This document shows positions 27,802-35,307 of a stretch of DNA of 45,921 bases, one piece after another (within the stretch, counting starts at the first letter, position 1; the number at the start of each line of letters is the position of its first letter). The DNA comes from an uncultured Bacteroidales bacterium. GTDB taxonomy: Bacteria; Bacteroidota; Bacteroidia; Bacteroidales; UBA932. A program made the position numbers and the translations under genes. The stretch spans positions 1 to 45,921 of the forward strand of contig CANBDX010000007.1 in NCBI GenBank assembly GCA_947367315.1, written 5' to 3'. Under the pieces are notes generated by a model. That model had not been told where the DNA came from. It made no database searches and saw nothing but the letters and a program-made list of their open reading frames with translations.

Positions 27802-28971
27802 ATGAGCAACCAAAGGTACATGCAGCGTGGTGTTTCGGCATCGAAGGAAGATGTCCACAACGCTATCAAGAACATCGACAAGGGAGTCTTCCCCAAGGCA
27901 TTCTGTAAAATTATTCCTGACATTCTCGGCGGCGATCCGGAATACTGCAACATCATGCATGCGGACGGAGCCGGCACAAAATCATCCCTGGCATATCTCT
28001 ACTGGAAGGAAACCGGAGACCTGAGCGTGTGGAAAGGCATCGCCCAGGATGCGCTGATCATGAATATCGACGATCTTCTCTGCGTGGGAGCTGTGGACAA
28101 CATCCTCGTGTCGTCCACTATCGGCCGCAACAAGCTTCTTGTGCCTGGTGAGGTCATCAGCGCTATAATCAACGGTACTGATGAACTTCTTGCGGAGCTT
28201 CGTGAGATGGGAGTGGGTGTGTATGCCACAGGCGGAGAGACTGCCGATGTGGGAGACCTTGTGCGCACCATCATCGTGGACTCTACCGTTACATGCCGCA
28301 TGAAGCGCAGCGATGTCATCGATAATGCGAACATCCGTCCGGGAGATGTCATCGTAGGTCTTGCATCATACGGTCAGGCTACATACGAGAAGGAATACAA
28401 CGGCGGAATGGGCAGCAACGGACTGACCAGCGCGCGTCACGACGTGTTCTCGAAGTATCTTGCCGAGAAGTATCCTGAAAGCTTTGATAAGGCTGTTCCG
28501 GAAGACCTCGTGTACAGCGGCGGTCTTAAACTGACGGATGCAGTGGAGGGTTCTCCTCTTGATGCCGGCAAACTCGTGCTTTCTCCTACACGTACCTATG
28601 CGCCGGTGGTGAAGAAACTTCTGGATGCTCTGAGACATGAAATTCATGGAATGGTGCATTGCTCAGGCGGTGCCCAGACCAAGATTCTTCATTTCGTCGG
28701 CGACAATATCCGCGTGATCAAGGACAACCTTTTCCCAGTCCCTCCTCTTTTCAAGACCATTCATGAGCAGAGTGGTACAGACTGGGCCGAGATGTACAAG
28801 GTGTTCAATATGGGTCATCGTCTTGAGGTGTACCTTTCTCCGGAGCATGCCGAGGAGGTCATCGCCATTTCGAAGAGCTTCGGCATAGATGCTCAGATAG
28901 TTGGCCGCGTGGAGGAATGTGACCACAAGGAACTTATCATCCGCTCTGAATTCGGAGAATTTATCTACTAG
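27802..28971 (+). CDS. purM: Phosphoribosylformylglycinamidine cyclo-ligase (AIR synthetase)
   Basis: The 389-residue cytoplasmic enzyme closes the imidazole ring of purines with ATP (FGAM to AIR). It has the PurM N-terminal metal and substrate motif HADGAGTKSSLAYL (about 51-64), IDDLLCVGAVDN, GVYATGGETADVGDLV (about 133-148) and the nucleotide-fold C-terminal half with MVHCSGGAQTKILHF. Its length is above that of the E. coli enzyme (about 345) and resembles the longer form I recall from Bacteroidota. The ATG at 27802 is chosen because a TTG nine codons earlier would lie inside the -7 promoter box. It begins a purine gene run with purH and purD. Confidence 0.95.
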   Translation: MSNQRYMQRGVSASKEDVHNAIKNIDKGVFPKAFCKIIPDILGGDPEYCNIMHADGAGTKSSLAYLYWKETGDLSVWKGIAQDALIMNIDDLLCVGAVDNILVSSTIGRNKLLVPGEVISAIINGTDELLAELREMGVGVYATGGETADVGDLVRTIIVDSTVTCRMKRSDVIDNANIRPGDVIVGLASYGQATYEKEYNGGMGSNGLTSARHDVFSKYLAEKYPESFDKAVPEDLVYSGGLKLTDAVEGSPLDAGKLVLSPTRTYAPVVKKLLDALRHEIHGMVHCSGGAQTKILHFVGDNIRVIKDNLFPVPPLFKTIHEQSGTDWAEMYKVFNMGHRLEVYLSPEHAEEVIAISKSFGIDAQIVGRVEECDHKELIIRSEFGEFIY

Positions 28972-28973
28972 AC

Positions 28974-29000
28974 GTCATTCCGAGCGAAGCGTGGGAATCT
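28974..29000. repeat. REP-like intergenic repeat between purM and purH
   Basis: The sequence runs from GTCATTCC to GGGAATCT with the inner part GAGCGAAGCG. It has the same outer ends as the repeat at 12507-12532 but a different, imperfect inner stem. It begins 2 bases after the purM stop. GTCATTCC-GAGCGAAGCG strings of this kind are recurrent intergenic repeats in many bacterial genomes. Confidence 0.6.
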
Positions 29001-29029
29001 TCAAAATGAAATGTAATAACAAATATATA

Positions 29030-30580
29030 ATGAGAGCATTATTTTCAGTAAGTGATAAGACTGGCGTAGTAGAATTCGCCAGTCAGTTGGTGGACCTCGG
29101 TTGGGAAATCATTGCAACCGGAGGTACAATGAAGCTCCTGCAGGACGCAGGACTCAAGGTTATCAATATCAGTGAGGTTACAGGTTTCCCTGAAATCTGT
29201 GACGGCCGCGTGAAGACCCTCCATCCTAAGGTGCACGGAGGACTTCTCGGACGCCGCGACCTCGATAGCCACATCGCCCAGCTCAAGGAAAACGGCATCG
29301 ACTTCATCGACATGGTGTGCGTGAACCTCTATCCGTTCAAGCAGACAATAGCACGTCCCGATGTGACTATGGAGGATGCCATCGAGAATATCGACATCGG
29401 AGGTCCTTCAATGCTCCGTTCGGCTGCCAAGAACTGGAGTGCGGTTACAGTAGTCTGCAACCCTGATAACTACGCGAAGATCATTGCAGAGATCCGAGAG
29501 ACCGGCAACACCACAAAGGAGACCCGTCTCCAGCTTTCTGCCGAGGCATATACCCACACAGCTGAGTACGACATGATGATCGCTACATACATGCGCAAGG
29601 CTGCAGGTCTCAACGAGAAGCTTTTCCTCGAGTACGACCTCAAGCAGAGCCTCCGCTATGGCGAGAATCCACACCAGAACGCTAAGTTCTACGCAACTCT
29701 CGACAAAGTGCCTTTTTCTCTCGCAACTGCTGAGCAGCTTAACGGAAAGGAACTTTCTTACAACAACATCCAGGATGCAAACGCAGCGCTTAACATCGCC
29801 CGCGAGTTCGATGCACCGTTCTGTGTAGGTCTCAAGCATATGAATCCATGCGGTGCAGCTATCGGAACAGATGTGGTGGACGCATGGAAGAAGGCATACG
29901 AGGCTGACAAGGTCAGCATCTTCGGCGGCATCGTTGCCGTGAACCGCGAGGTGAACAAGGAGGTGGCAGAACTCATGAAGCCGATCTTCCTCGAGATCAT
30001 CATGGCTCCAAGCTTTACTGACGAGGCTCTTGAAGTGCTCTGCACAAAGAAGAATCTCCGTCTTCTCAAGGTGGACATGAGCAAGGAAGAGGGCGGCCAC
30101 AATATGTATGTGAGCATGAATGGCGGCATCCTCGTACAGGAGCAGGATATCGACACAAAGACTGTGGTGGCTGATATGTGCGTGACTGAGGCTAAGCCTT
30201 GCGAGAAGCAGCTTACAGACCTCGATTTCGCATGGAGAATCGTAAAGCATGTCAAGTCCAACGCTATCGTAGTGGTGAAGGATGGTGCTACTCTCGGAGT
30301 CGGTGCCGGTCAGATGAACCGTGTGGGCTCTGCTAAGATTGCCCTCGAGCAGGCTGAGGCAGCGCTCAAGGAGGCTGGCAAGGACATCCGTCAGGAGGGT
30401 CTCGTACTTGGTTCAGACGGATTCTTCCCATTCGACGATACAGTGACTCTCGCAGCCGAGTATGGTGTGAAGGCTATCGTGCAGCCTGGCGGAAGCGTAC
30501 GTGATGAGGATTCCGTGAAGAAGGCCAACGAGTGCGGCATTACTATGCTTTGCACAGGCATGCGCCACTTCAAGCATTAA
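29030..30580 (+). CDS. purH: Bifunctional AICAR transformylase/IMP cyclohydrolase
   Basis: The 516-residue enzyme performs the last two steps to IMP: formyl transfer from 10-formyl-tetrahydrofolate and ring closure. The N-terminal cyclohydrolase domain (about 1-195) has SVSDKTG, GWEIIATGGT and GRVKTLHPKVHGGLL. The transformylase domain (about 200-516) has LRYGENPHQNA, SYNNIQDANAALN, GLKHMNPCGAA and GVGAGQMNRVGS. All are complete. The ATG at 29030 is chosen since the protein then opens MRALFSVSDKTG as in known PurH; an in-frame ATG lies at 29006. FolD, encoded 3 kb downstream, produces its folate cofactor. A long antisense frame opposite it is a codon-bias shadow. Confidence 0.96.
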   Translation: MRALFSVSDKTGVVEFASQLVDLGWEIIATGGTMKLLQDAGLKVINISEVTGFPEICDGRVKTLHPKVHGGLLGRRDLDSHIAQLKENGIDFIDMVCVNLYPFKQTIARPDVTMEDAIENIDIGGPSMLRSAAKNWSAVTVVCNPDNYAKIIAEIRETGNTTKETRLQLSAEAYTHTAEYDMMIATYMRKAAGLNEKLFLEYDLKQSLRYGENPHQNAKFYATLDKVPFSLATAEQLNGKELSYNNIQDANAALNIAREFDAPFCVGLKHMNPCGAAIGTDVVDAWKKAYEADKVSIFGGIVAVNREVNKEVAELMKPIFLEIIMAPSFTDEALEVLCTKKNLRLLKVDMSKEEGGHNMYVSMNGGILVQEQDIDTKTVVADMCVTEAKPCEKQLTDLDFAWRIVKHVKSNAIVVVKDGATLGVGAGQMNRVGSAKIALEQAEAALKEAGKDIRQEGLVLGSDGFFPFDDTVTLAAEYGVKAIVQPGGSVRDEDSVKKANECGITMLCTGMRHFKH

Positions 30581-30675
30581 AATCAGGTGATATAATGGAA
30601 GCGATACTGGCTTTGCATGGGATTTTTCAGGATGAAAAGACCATGGGAAAGACTGTGGATATAACAAGTTTGTGT

Positions 30676-31926
30676 ATGAAAAAAGTTTTGGTAATCGGTG
30701 GAGGCGGCCGTGAGCATGCTATTGTGGATGCTGTCAGCCGCAGTCCACAGGTAGGAAAGATATATTGTGCGCCTGGTAATGCTGGAATTTCCGCTCAGGC
30801 TGAGTGCGTTGCAATCAAGGATACGGACGTTGAGGCCCTTAAGGCCTTTGCGCTGGAAAACGCCATCGACCTTACGGTCGTTGGTCCGGAAGTGGCTCTT
30901 GCGGCAGGTGTTGTGGATGCTTTCAAGGCTGCAGGACTCAGGATCTTCGGTCCTTCGAAGGCAGCGGCTACCATCGAGGCCAGCAAGGATTTCGCAAAGC
31001 AGCTCATGGCCAAGTACAACATACCTACAGCAGCATTCGAAACTTTCGAGGATTATTATGCTGCTCTGGAGTATGTGAAGAAGGGCTCTTTCCCTGTCGT
31101 TCTGAAGTATGACGGACTCGCAGCCGGCAAGGGTGTGGTGATTCCTGAGACTCTCGAGGAGGCAGAGGAGACTCTTAAGGACATGCTGCTGGATGACAAG
31201 TTCGGCAAGGGAAAGGTTGTTGTCGAGGAATTCCTCACCGGTCCGGAGTTCTCTTTCATGTGCTTCGTGGATGGAAAGGAAGTGTATCCTATGACTCTTT
31301 CTCAGGACCACAAGCGTGCATACGAAGGCGACAAGGGACCTAATACAGGGGGTATGGGTGCATATTCGCCGGTTCCTCTCATTACAGATGAGGATATGGA
31401 TTTCTCCCTCGAGAAGGTGATGAAGCCGACTGCTGCGGCAATGGTTGCAGAGGGCTGTCCTTTCACCGGAGTGCTTTATGGTGGTCTTATGAAGACCCCT
31501 CATGGACCTAAGGTCATCGAGTTCAACTGCCGTTTCGGAGATCCTGAGACCGAGGTCGTGCTTCCGCGTCTCGCAACAGACATTTACGATATCTTCTCAG
31601 CAGTGGCAGACCATACTCCTATGCCGCAGATCGAGTGGAAGAAGGAGGTTACGATGGGTTTTGTGATGGCTTCCAAGGGTTATCCGGGAGACTATGAAAA
31701 GGGCTATGAGATAATGCTCCCCGAGTCGCTCAGCGATGTGGCAATCTACCACATGGGCACCTCCCTCAAGGATGGTAAATACTATACTTCAGGAGGTCGT
31801 GTCCTCATGGTGGTAGGCTTCGGTGCAGACCTCCAGGAGGCTCATGACAAGGCTCTTGCTGCCGTTGAATCGATAGGGTGCGAGAACCTGTTCTATCGCC
31901 GTGATATCGGCTGGAGAGTACTATAA
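30676..31926 (+). CDS. purD: Phosphoribosylamine-glycine ligase (GAR synthetase)
   Basis: The 416-residue ATP-grasp enzyme joins glycine to phosphoribosylamine in purine synthesis. It opens with MKKVLVIGGGGREHAI, then has FGPSKAAATIEASKDFAKQL, VVLKYDGLAAGKGVVI, DKGPNTGGMGAYSPVP and IEFNCRFGDPETEVVLPRL in the family order and at normal spacing. The ATG at 30676 is the only start that puts the Rossmann glycine loop at the N-terminus; upstream in-frame ATGs only add unrelated residues. The 95 bases after purH contain no gene, and no clear promoter could be seen there. The esterase gene follows after 15 bases. Confidence 0.96.
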   Translation: MKKVLVIGGGGREHAIVDAVSRSPQVGKIYCAPGNAGISAQAECVAIKDTDVEALKAFALENAIDLTVVGPEVALAAGVVDAFKAAGLRIFGPSKAAATIEASKDFAKQLMAKYNIPTAAFETFEDYYAALEYVKKGSFPVVLKYDGLAAGKGVVIPETLEEAEETLKDMLLDDKFGKGKVVVEEFLTGPEFSFMCFVDGKEVYPMTLSQDHKRAYEGDKGPNTGGMGAYSPVPLITDEDMDFSLEKVMKPTAAAMVAEGCPFTGVLYGGLMKTPHGPKVIEFNCRFGDPETEVVLPRLATDIYDIFSAVADHTPMPQIEWKKEVTMGFVMASKGYPGDYEKGYEIMLPESLSDVAIYHMGTSLKDGKYYTSGGRVLMVVGFGADLQEAHDKALAAVESIGCENLFYRRDIGWRVL

Positions 31927-31941
31927 TCAAAAAGTCATATT

Positions 31942-33375
31942 ATGAAACGTATCCTTTCAATCTGCATGCTGTTTGTCGCCGTTGCGGTGACAATGAATGC
32001 CAAGGTGGAGCTTCCGCCTGTGTTCGCTGACAATATGGTGCTTCAGCAGAATGCCGATGCTGCCGTGTGGGGCAAGGCTAAGCCGGGTGCCAAGGTGACT
32101 ATAACCACGACATGGTCGAAAACAAAGACTACAGTCAATGCCGATGCCGACGGTAAATGGTCTGCACGCATAGCGACACCTTCTGCAGGTGGTCCTTATG
32201 AGATTACATTCAACGACGGGGAGAAGCTCACGCTGAAGAATGTCCTTATCGGAGAGGTATGGATATGCTCGGGCCAGTCGAATATGGACACCAGGATGAA
32301 AGGATATACGGGCCAGCCTATAGCAGGCGCGATGGACCTCATCACGGAAGCAAAGCCGTCTGTTCCTATACGTTGCTGTACCCTCGTTCATCAGAAGTCT
32401 CTGACAAAGATGGAGGAATGTGATGCAACTTGGTTTCTGAATGATCCATATGGCGTGTCGGAGTCAAGCGCCACTGCATATTTCTTCGCTTTCAAGCTGC
32501 ATAAGGCACTGGATATACCGGTAGGTGTAATTAATGTGTCATGGGGCGGAACCCCTATCGAGGCATGGATGAATCCGGAGCTGCTGAAAGAGAATTTTGC
32601 CGGAGAGATCAATATGGAGCATATCGAGACCGGTAAGTGGCCTGATATGAAGAAAACATATCGACTTGCCGGGGTGCTTTATAATGGTATGCTGCATACT
32701 GTGATTCCTTATACAGCAAAGGGATTCATATGGTATCAGGGATGTCAGAACAAGGATAGATACGAGCAGTACAAGAGGCTTCAGCCAGCATTCGTGGAGA
32801 TGCTTCGCGAGGAGTGGGGCAACGATAAGATGCCGTTCTATTTTACTCAGATTGCTCCTTATAGCTACGGTAATCCTGATGCGCCTGATGCCGGATATAT
32901 GATGTGGGCACAGGCTCAGACGCTTGGGATGATTCCTCGCAGCGGCATGGCCACCACTCATGATGCCGGCGAACTGGACTGCATCCATCCTGCCAATAAG
33001 AAGGTTGTAGGATATAGGCTTGCATACCTTGCCCTTGCCAACGATTACGGTATGAAGGGCTTTGATGCCAATCCTCCTATGCCGGTCGAGTTTACTTTCA
33101 AGGATGGTGCAGCTTATGTAGAATTCGAATGCGGTCAGAACGGCATCAGCCCGATTAATAAAGATCTGGAATCCTTCGAACTTGCAGGTGAGGATAAAAT
33201 ATTTTACCCTGCAACAGCTCGTATACAGAAGGATAATAAGAGCATCAAGGTGACTTCTCCTGAGGTTACGAATCCTATAGCGGTGCGTTATGGGATCAAG
33301 AACTGGTCGGAGGCTACCCTGTTCAATAATTTCGGCATCCCGGCTTCTCCGTTCCGTTCGGATGACTGGGAATAA
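31942..33375 (+). CDS. Sialate O-acetylesterase-like SGNH hydrolase
   Basis: The 477-residue protein has a signal peptide (about 1-20, ending TMNA), a beta-rich N-terminal domain (PPVFADNMVLQQ, VWGKAKPGAKVTIT) and an SGNH esterase domain. The catalytic Ser is S113 in ICSGQSNMDTR; conserved VSWGGTPIEAWM and GFIWYQGCQN follow; D346 and H349 in DCIHPANK complete the triad. Such enzymes remove O-acetyl groups from sialic acid or from plant xylan and pectin; the substrate cannot be told from sequence. It would be periplasmic. It lies between purD and folD, an odd place for a glycan esterase, and follows purD by only 15 bases. A hairpin repeat follows it. Confidence 0.9.
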   Translation: MKRILSICMLFVAVAVTMNAKVELPPVFADNMVLQQNADAAVWGKAKPGAKVTITTTWSKTKTTVNADADGKWSARIATPSAGGPYEITFNDGEKLTLKNVLIGEVWICSGQSNMDTRMKGYTGQPIAGAMDLITEAKPSVPIRCCTLVHQKSLTKMEECDATWFLNDPYGVSESSATAYFFAFKLHKALDIPVGVINVSWGGTPIEAWMNPELLKENFAGEINMEHIETGKWPDMKKTYRLAGVLYNGMLHTVIPYTAKGFIWYQGCQNKDRYEQYKRLQPAFVEMLREEWGNDKMPFYFTQIAPYSYGNPDAPDAGYMMWAQAQTLGMIPRSGMATTHDAGELDCIHPANKKVVGYRLAYLALANDYGMKGFDANPPMPVEFTFKDGAAYVEFECGQNGISPINKDLESFELAGEDKIFYPATARIQKDNKSIKVTSPEVTNPIAVRYGIKNWSEATLFNNFGIPASPFRSDDWE

Positions 33376-33443
33376 AAACGAGTGTATTGAGACCGACAGG
33401 TCGAGAGTAAGTCCTTTCCCCGAGGGAAAGGATTTAGGAAAGG
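33376..33443. repeat. Intergenic repeat, copy 1, with a 9-base perfect hairpin
   Basis: This 68-base segment matches 33527-33596 with two substitutions and one 2-base gap. Inside it TCCTTTCCC (33412-33420) pairs with GGGAAAGGA (33424-33432) across a 3-base loop, and GACC pairs with GGTC nearby (33391-33402). No T-run follows, so it is a repeat-type hairpin that might also end or stabilise the esterase message. Confidence 0.75.
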
Positions 33444-33506
33444 GGTAACGTAGATGAGGAAAGTGCGGCAGAAAGAGTTTCGCAAACCGCACAGATCTTC
33501 AATATT

Positions 33507-33629
33507 GTAATAACTTCATATTTGCGAAACGAGTGTGTATTGAGACCGACAGGTCGATAGCAAGTCCTTTCCCCGAGGGAAAGGATTTAGGAAAGGTAAT
33601 AACTTCATATTTGCGAAACGAGTGTGTAT
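33507..33629 (+). repeat. 89-base tandem duplication ending at the folD start codon
   Basis: The 34 bases at 33507-33540 are identical to those at 33596-33629, a period of 89. The duplicated part holds the ATATTTGCG promoter-like string and the leader up to the A and T of the folD ATG. Only the second copy continues into the gene; the first continues into a repeat unit. Confidence 0.85.
33527..33596. repeat. Intergenic repeat, copy 2
   Basis: This 70-base segment is the second copy of the unit at 33376-33443. Its hairpin arms TCCTTTCCC (33565-33573) and GGGAAAGGA (33577-33585) are identical to those of copy 1. It begins inside the duplicated folD leader. Confidence 0.75.
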
Positions 33630-34482
33630 GATAATATCAGGAAAAGAACTTTCAGTAAAGCTGAAGGATGAAATGAAGGCACAGGTTGCCACATTTCCGG
33701 ACAAATACGGCCGTGTGCCTCATCTGGTGGTGATTCTTGTAGGAGAGGATCCGGGCAGCGTGTCATATGTGACAGGCAAGGCCAAGGCCTCCGAGTATGT
33801 CGGCATCAGGAACACCACTATCCGCAAGCCGGATACAATCTCCGAGGCGGAGCTCCTCTCTCTTATCGGTGAACTCAATGCAGACGATTCTGTGGACGGT
33901 ATCCTCGTTCAGCTTCCTTTGCCCAAGCATATCAGCGAAGACAATGTCATAGCAGCCATCGCCAAGGAGAAGGATGTGGATGGGTTCCACCCTCTCAACG
34001 TCGCTGCTCTCTGGCAGAAGCAGGACTGCGTCCTTCCATGTACTCCTAAAGGCATCATCAAGATGCTTAAGGTGGCTGGAGTTGAAATCAAGGGGAAACG
34101 TGCCGTGGTAATCGGCCGAAGCAATATCGTGGGCCTTCCTGTGTCAAAGCTTCTTCTGGATGAGAATGCTACGGTTACAATTGCTCATAGCCGCACGGTG
34201 GACCTTCCATCAGTGACACGCAACGCCGAGATCCTTGTGGTTGCGATAGGTCGTCCTAAGTTCGTGACTGCCGACATGGTTGCCGAAGGCGCTGTTGTGA
34301 TAGATGTTGGAGTGAACCGCGACCCTGAGACCGGAAAGCTTTGCGGTGACGTGGACTTTGCCGCCATTGAGCCGAAGGCTTCGGTCATCACTCCTGTACC
34401 AGGTGGCGTGGGACCGATGACCATCACTTGTCTTATGGAAAATACTATAGAATGTTTTCTTCGCAAGCATTCTATAATGTAG
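33628..34482 (+). CDS. folD: Methylenetetrahydrofolate dehydrogenase/cyclohydrolase
   Basis: The 284-residue cytoplasmic enzyme oxidises 5,10-methylene-THF and hydrolyses the product to 10-formyl-THF, the one-carbon donor for PurH. The catalytic Lys is K51 in SYVTGKAKASEYVG; the signatures DGILVQLPLPKH, VDGFHPLN, PCTPKGI, VVIGRSNIVGLPVSKLL and PVPGGVGPMT are all in order. The ATG at 33628 is preferred over a GTG two codons earlier because the product then starts MIISGKEL as usual in the family. The start is set within a duplicated leader. A perfect bidirectional terminator follows 19 bases after the stop. Confidence 0.96.
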   Translation: MIISGKELSVKLKDEMKAQVATFPDKYGRVPHLVVILVGEDPGSVSYVTGKAKASEYVGIRNTTIRKPDTISEAELLSLIGELNADDSVDGILVQLPLPKHISEDNVIAAIAKEKDVDGFHPLNVAALWQKQDCVLPCTPKGIIKMLKVAGVEIKGKRAVVIGRSNIVGLPVSKLLLDENATVTIAHSRTVDLPSVTRNAEILVVAIGRPKFVTADMVAEGAVVIDVGVNRDPETGKLCGDVDFAAIEPKASVITPVPGGVGPMTITCLMENTIECFLRKHSIM

Positions 34483-34501
34483 ATTTAGAGTGTAAGTTAT
34501 A

Positions 34502-34546
34502 AACAAGACTCGCGACCTCCTGATACAGGGTGTCGCGAGTCTTGTT
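34502..34546. terminator. Bidirectional terminator between folD and the response-regulator gene
   Basis: Arms 34502-34516 and 34532-34546 form a perfect 15-base stem around a 15-base loop. T-rich sequence follows on both strands (TTAT on the plus strand; TTATAA after TT on the minus strand). It touches the stop codon of the minus-strand regulator gene and serves both convergent genes. Confidence 0.9.
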
Positions 34547-35305
34547 TTATCTTTCGATCCATGCGAGGAAATCATCTACACGCGAGCGGCTGACTGTCAT
34601 TTCGAAAGGGGATTCAGGGTCGGTCATTATGCGCAGACGCCCTCCTGCCTGCTTTACGATACTTCTGATAGCCTTCATGGACATGATACAGCCACGTGAT
34701 ATCCTGAAGAAATCCCTTGGGTTCATGTCTTCATATATCACATCCAGTGACGAGTCTATCACGTATTTGTGACCGTCGGATGTAACCAGGTAATTGTTCT
34801 TCTCTTCAGAATAGACATATGCTATGTCGGACGTCTGAAGAGGGACAATCCTGTCGTTGAACCGGATAATATATCTTTCTTTATACTCCTTCTCAGGCTC
34901 TGCATTGTTGCCGACTGCCTTGAGGAGCTGCTCGACATCCACCATGCCCCCGCTCATTCGGCATCTTGCCACAGCTCTTTTCAATGCTGTGGAATCTATC
35001 GGCTTCAGAAGGTAGTCCACGCTGCCGGTCTCAAAAGCCTTCACCGCATAATGGTCGTAAGCTGTGGTCATTATGACCTTTGCCTTTACGTTTGTCTGAC
35101 GGAAAATCTCGAAGCATACACCGTCGGATAGCTCTACGTCCATGAAAATGACATCTGCTGCATCCGGATTATCCTTCAGCCAGGATACGGCGCCTTTGAC
35201 TGAAGATAATATATTCACTACTGTGATGTCCGGGAAATTCTGGGAAAGCAGTCTGACAAGACTCTTCTGAGCCATAATCTCGTCTTCTATAATAAGGACT
35301 TTCAT
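34547..35305 (-). CDS. LytTR-type response regulator
   Basis: The 252-residue protein has a receiver domain (about 1-120) with the phosphoacceptor D56 in VIFMDVELSDG, acidic E9-D10 near the N-terminus (IIEDE) and the conserved K in LLKPI. A C-terminal LytTR DNA-binding domain follows (about 150-250; YIIRFNDRIVPLQTSDIAYVYSEEKN and FFRISRGCIMSMKAI). It starts 2 bases after the stop of the histidine kinase gene on the same strand, so the pair forms a two-component operon. The ATG at 35305 is preferred because an upstream start would overlap the kinase. Its targets are not evident; the neighbouring transporter and SusCD genes are candidates. Confidence 0.93.
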   Translation of the reverse strand: MKVLIIEDEIMAQKSLVRLLSQNFPDITVVNILSSVKGAVSWLKDNPDAADVIFMDVELSDGVCFEIFRQTNVKAKVIMTTAYDHYAVKAFETGSVDYLLKPIDSTALKRAVARCRMSGGMVDVEQLLKAVGNNAEPEKEYKERYIIRFNDRIVPLQTSDIAYVYSEEKNNYLVTSDGHKYVIDSSLDVIYEDMNPRDFFRISRGCIMSMKAIRSIVKQAGGRLRIMTDPESPFEMTVSRSRVDDFLAWIER

Positions 35306-35307
35306 AA

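Noticed and set aside
28901..29029. Upstream extension of the purH frame into the end of purM
   Set aside because: The extension crosses the REP-like repeat and overlaps purM; PurH homology begins at 29030.
29408..30250. 280-codon open frame antisense to purH
   Set aside because: It lies wholly within a complete, motif-rich purH gene; the predicted peptide is rich in Cys, His, Leu and Ser as expected for the reverse strand of biased codons.
30532..30675. Upstream extension of the purD frame into the end of purH
   Set aside because: The residues before 30676 overlap purH and do not resemble PurD; the Rossmann motif starts at 30676.
30583..31503. 306-codon open frame antisense to purD
   Set aside because: Same reasoning: opposite strand of a well-supported gene, no recognisable domain and composition typical of a shadow frame.
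33412..33432. Rho-independent terminator of the esterase gene
   Set aside because: The hairpin is strong but no T-run follows, and the same unit recurs at 33565-33585; it is listed as a repeat instead.
32539..33492. 317-codon open frame antisense to the esterase gene
   Set aside because: Covers the esterase coding region and the adjacent repeat, shows no domain and has a His/Ile/Arg-rich shadow composition.
33622..33627. GTG start for folD two codons upstream
   Set aside because: The product from ATG 33628 begins MIISGKEL as expected for FolD; the GTG belongs to the duplicated leader.
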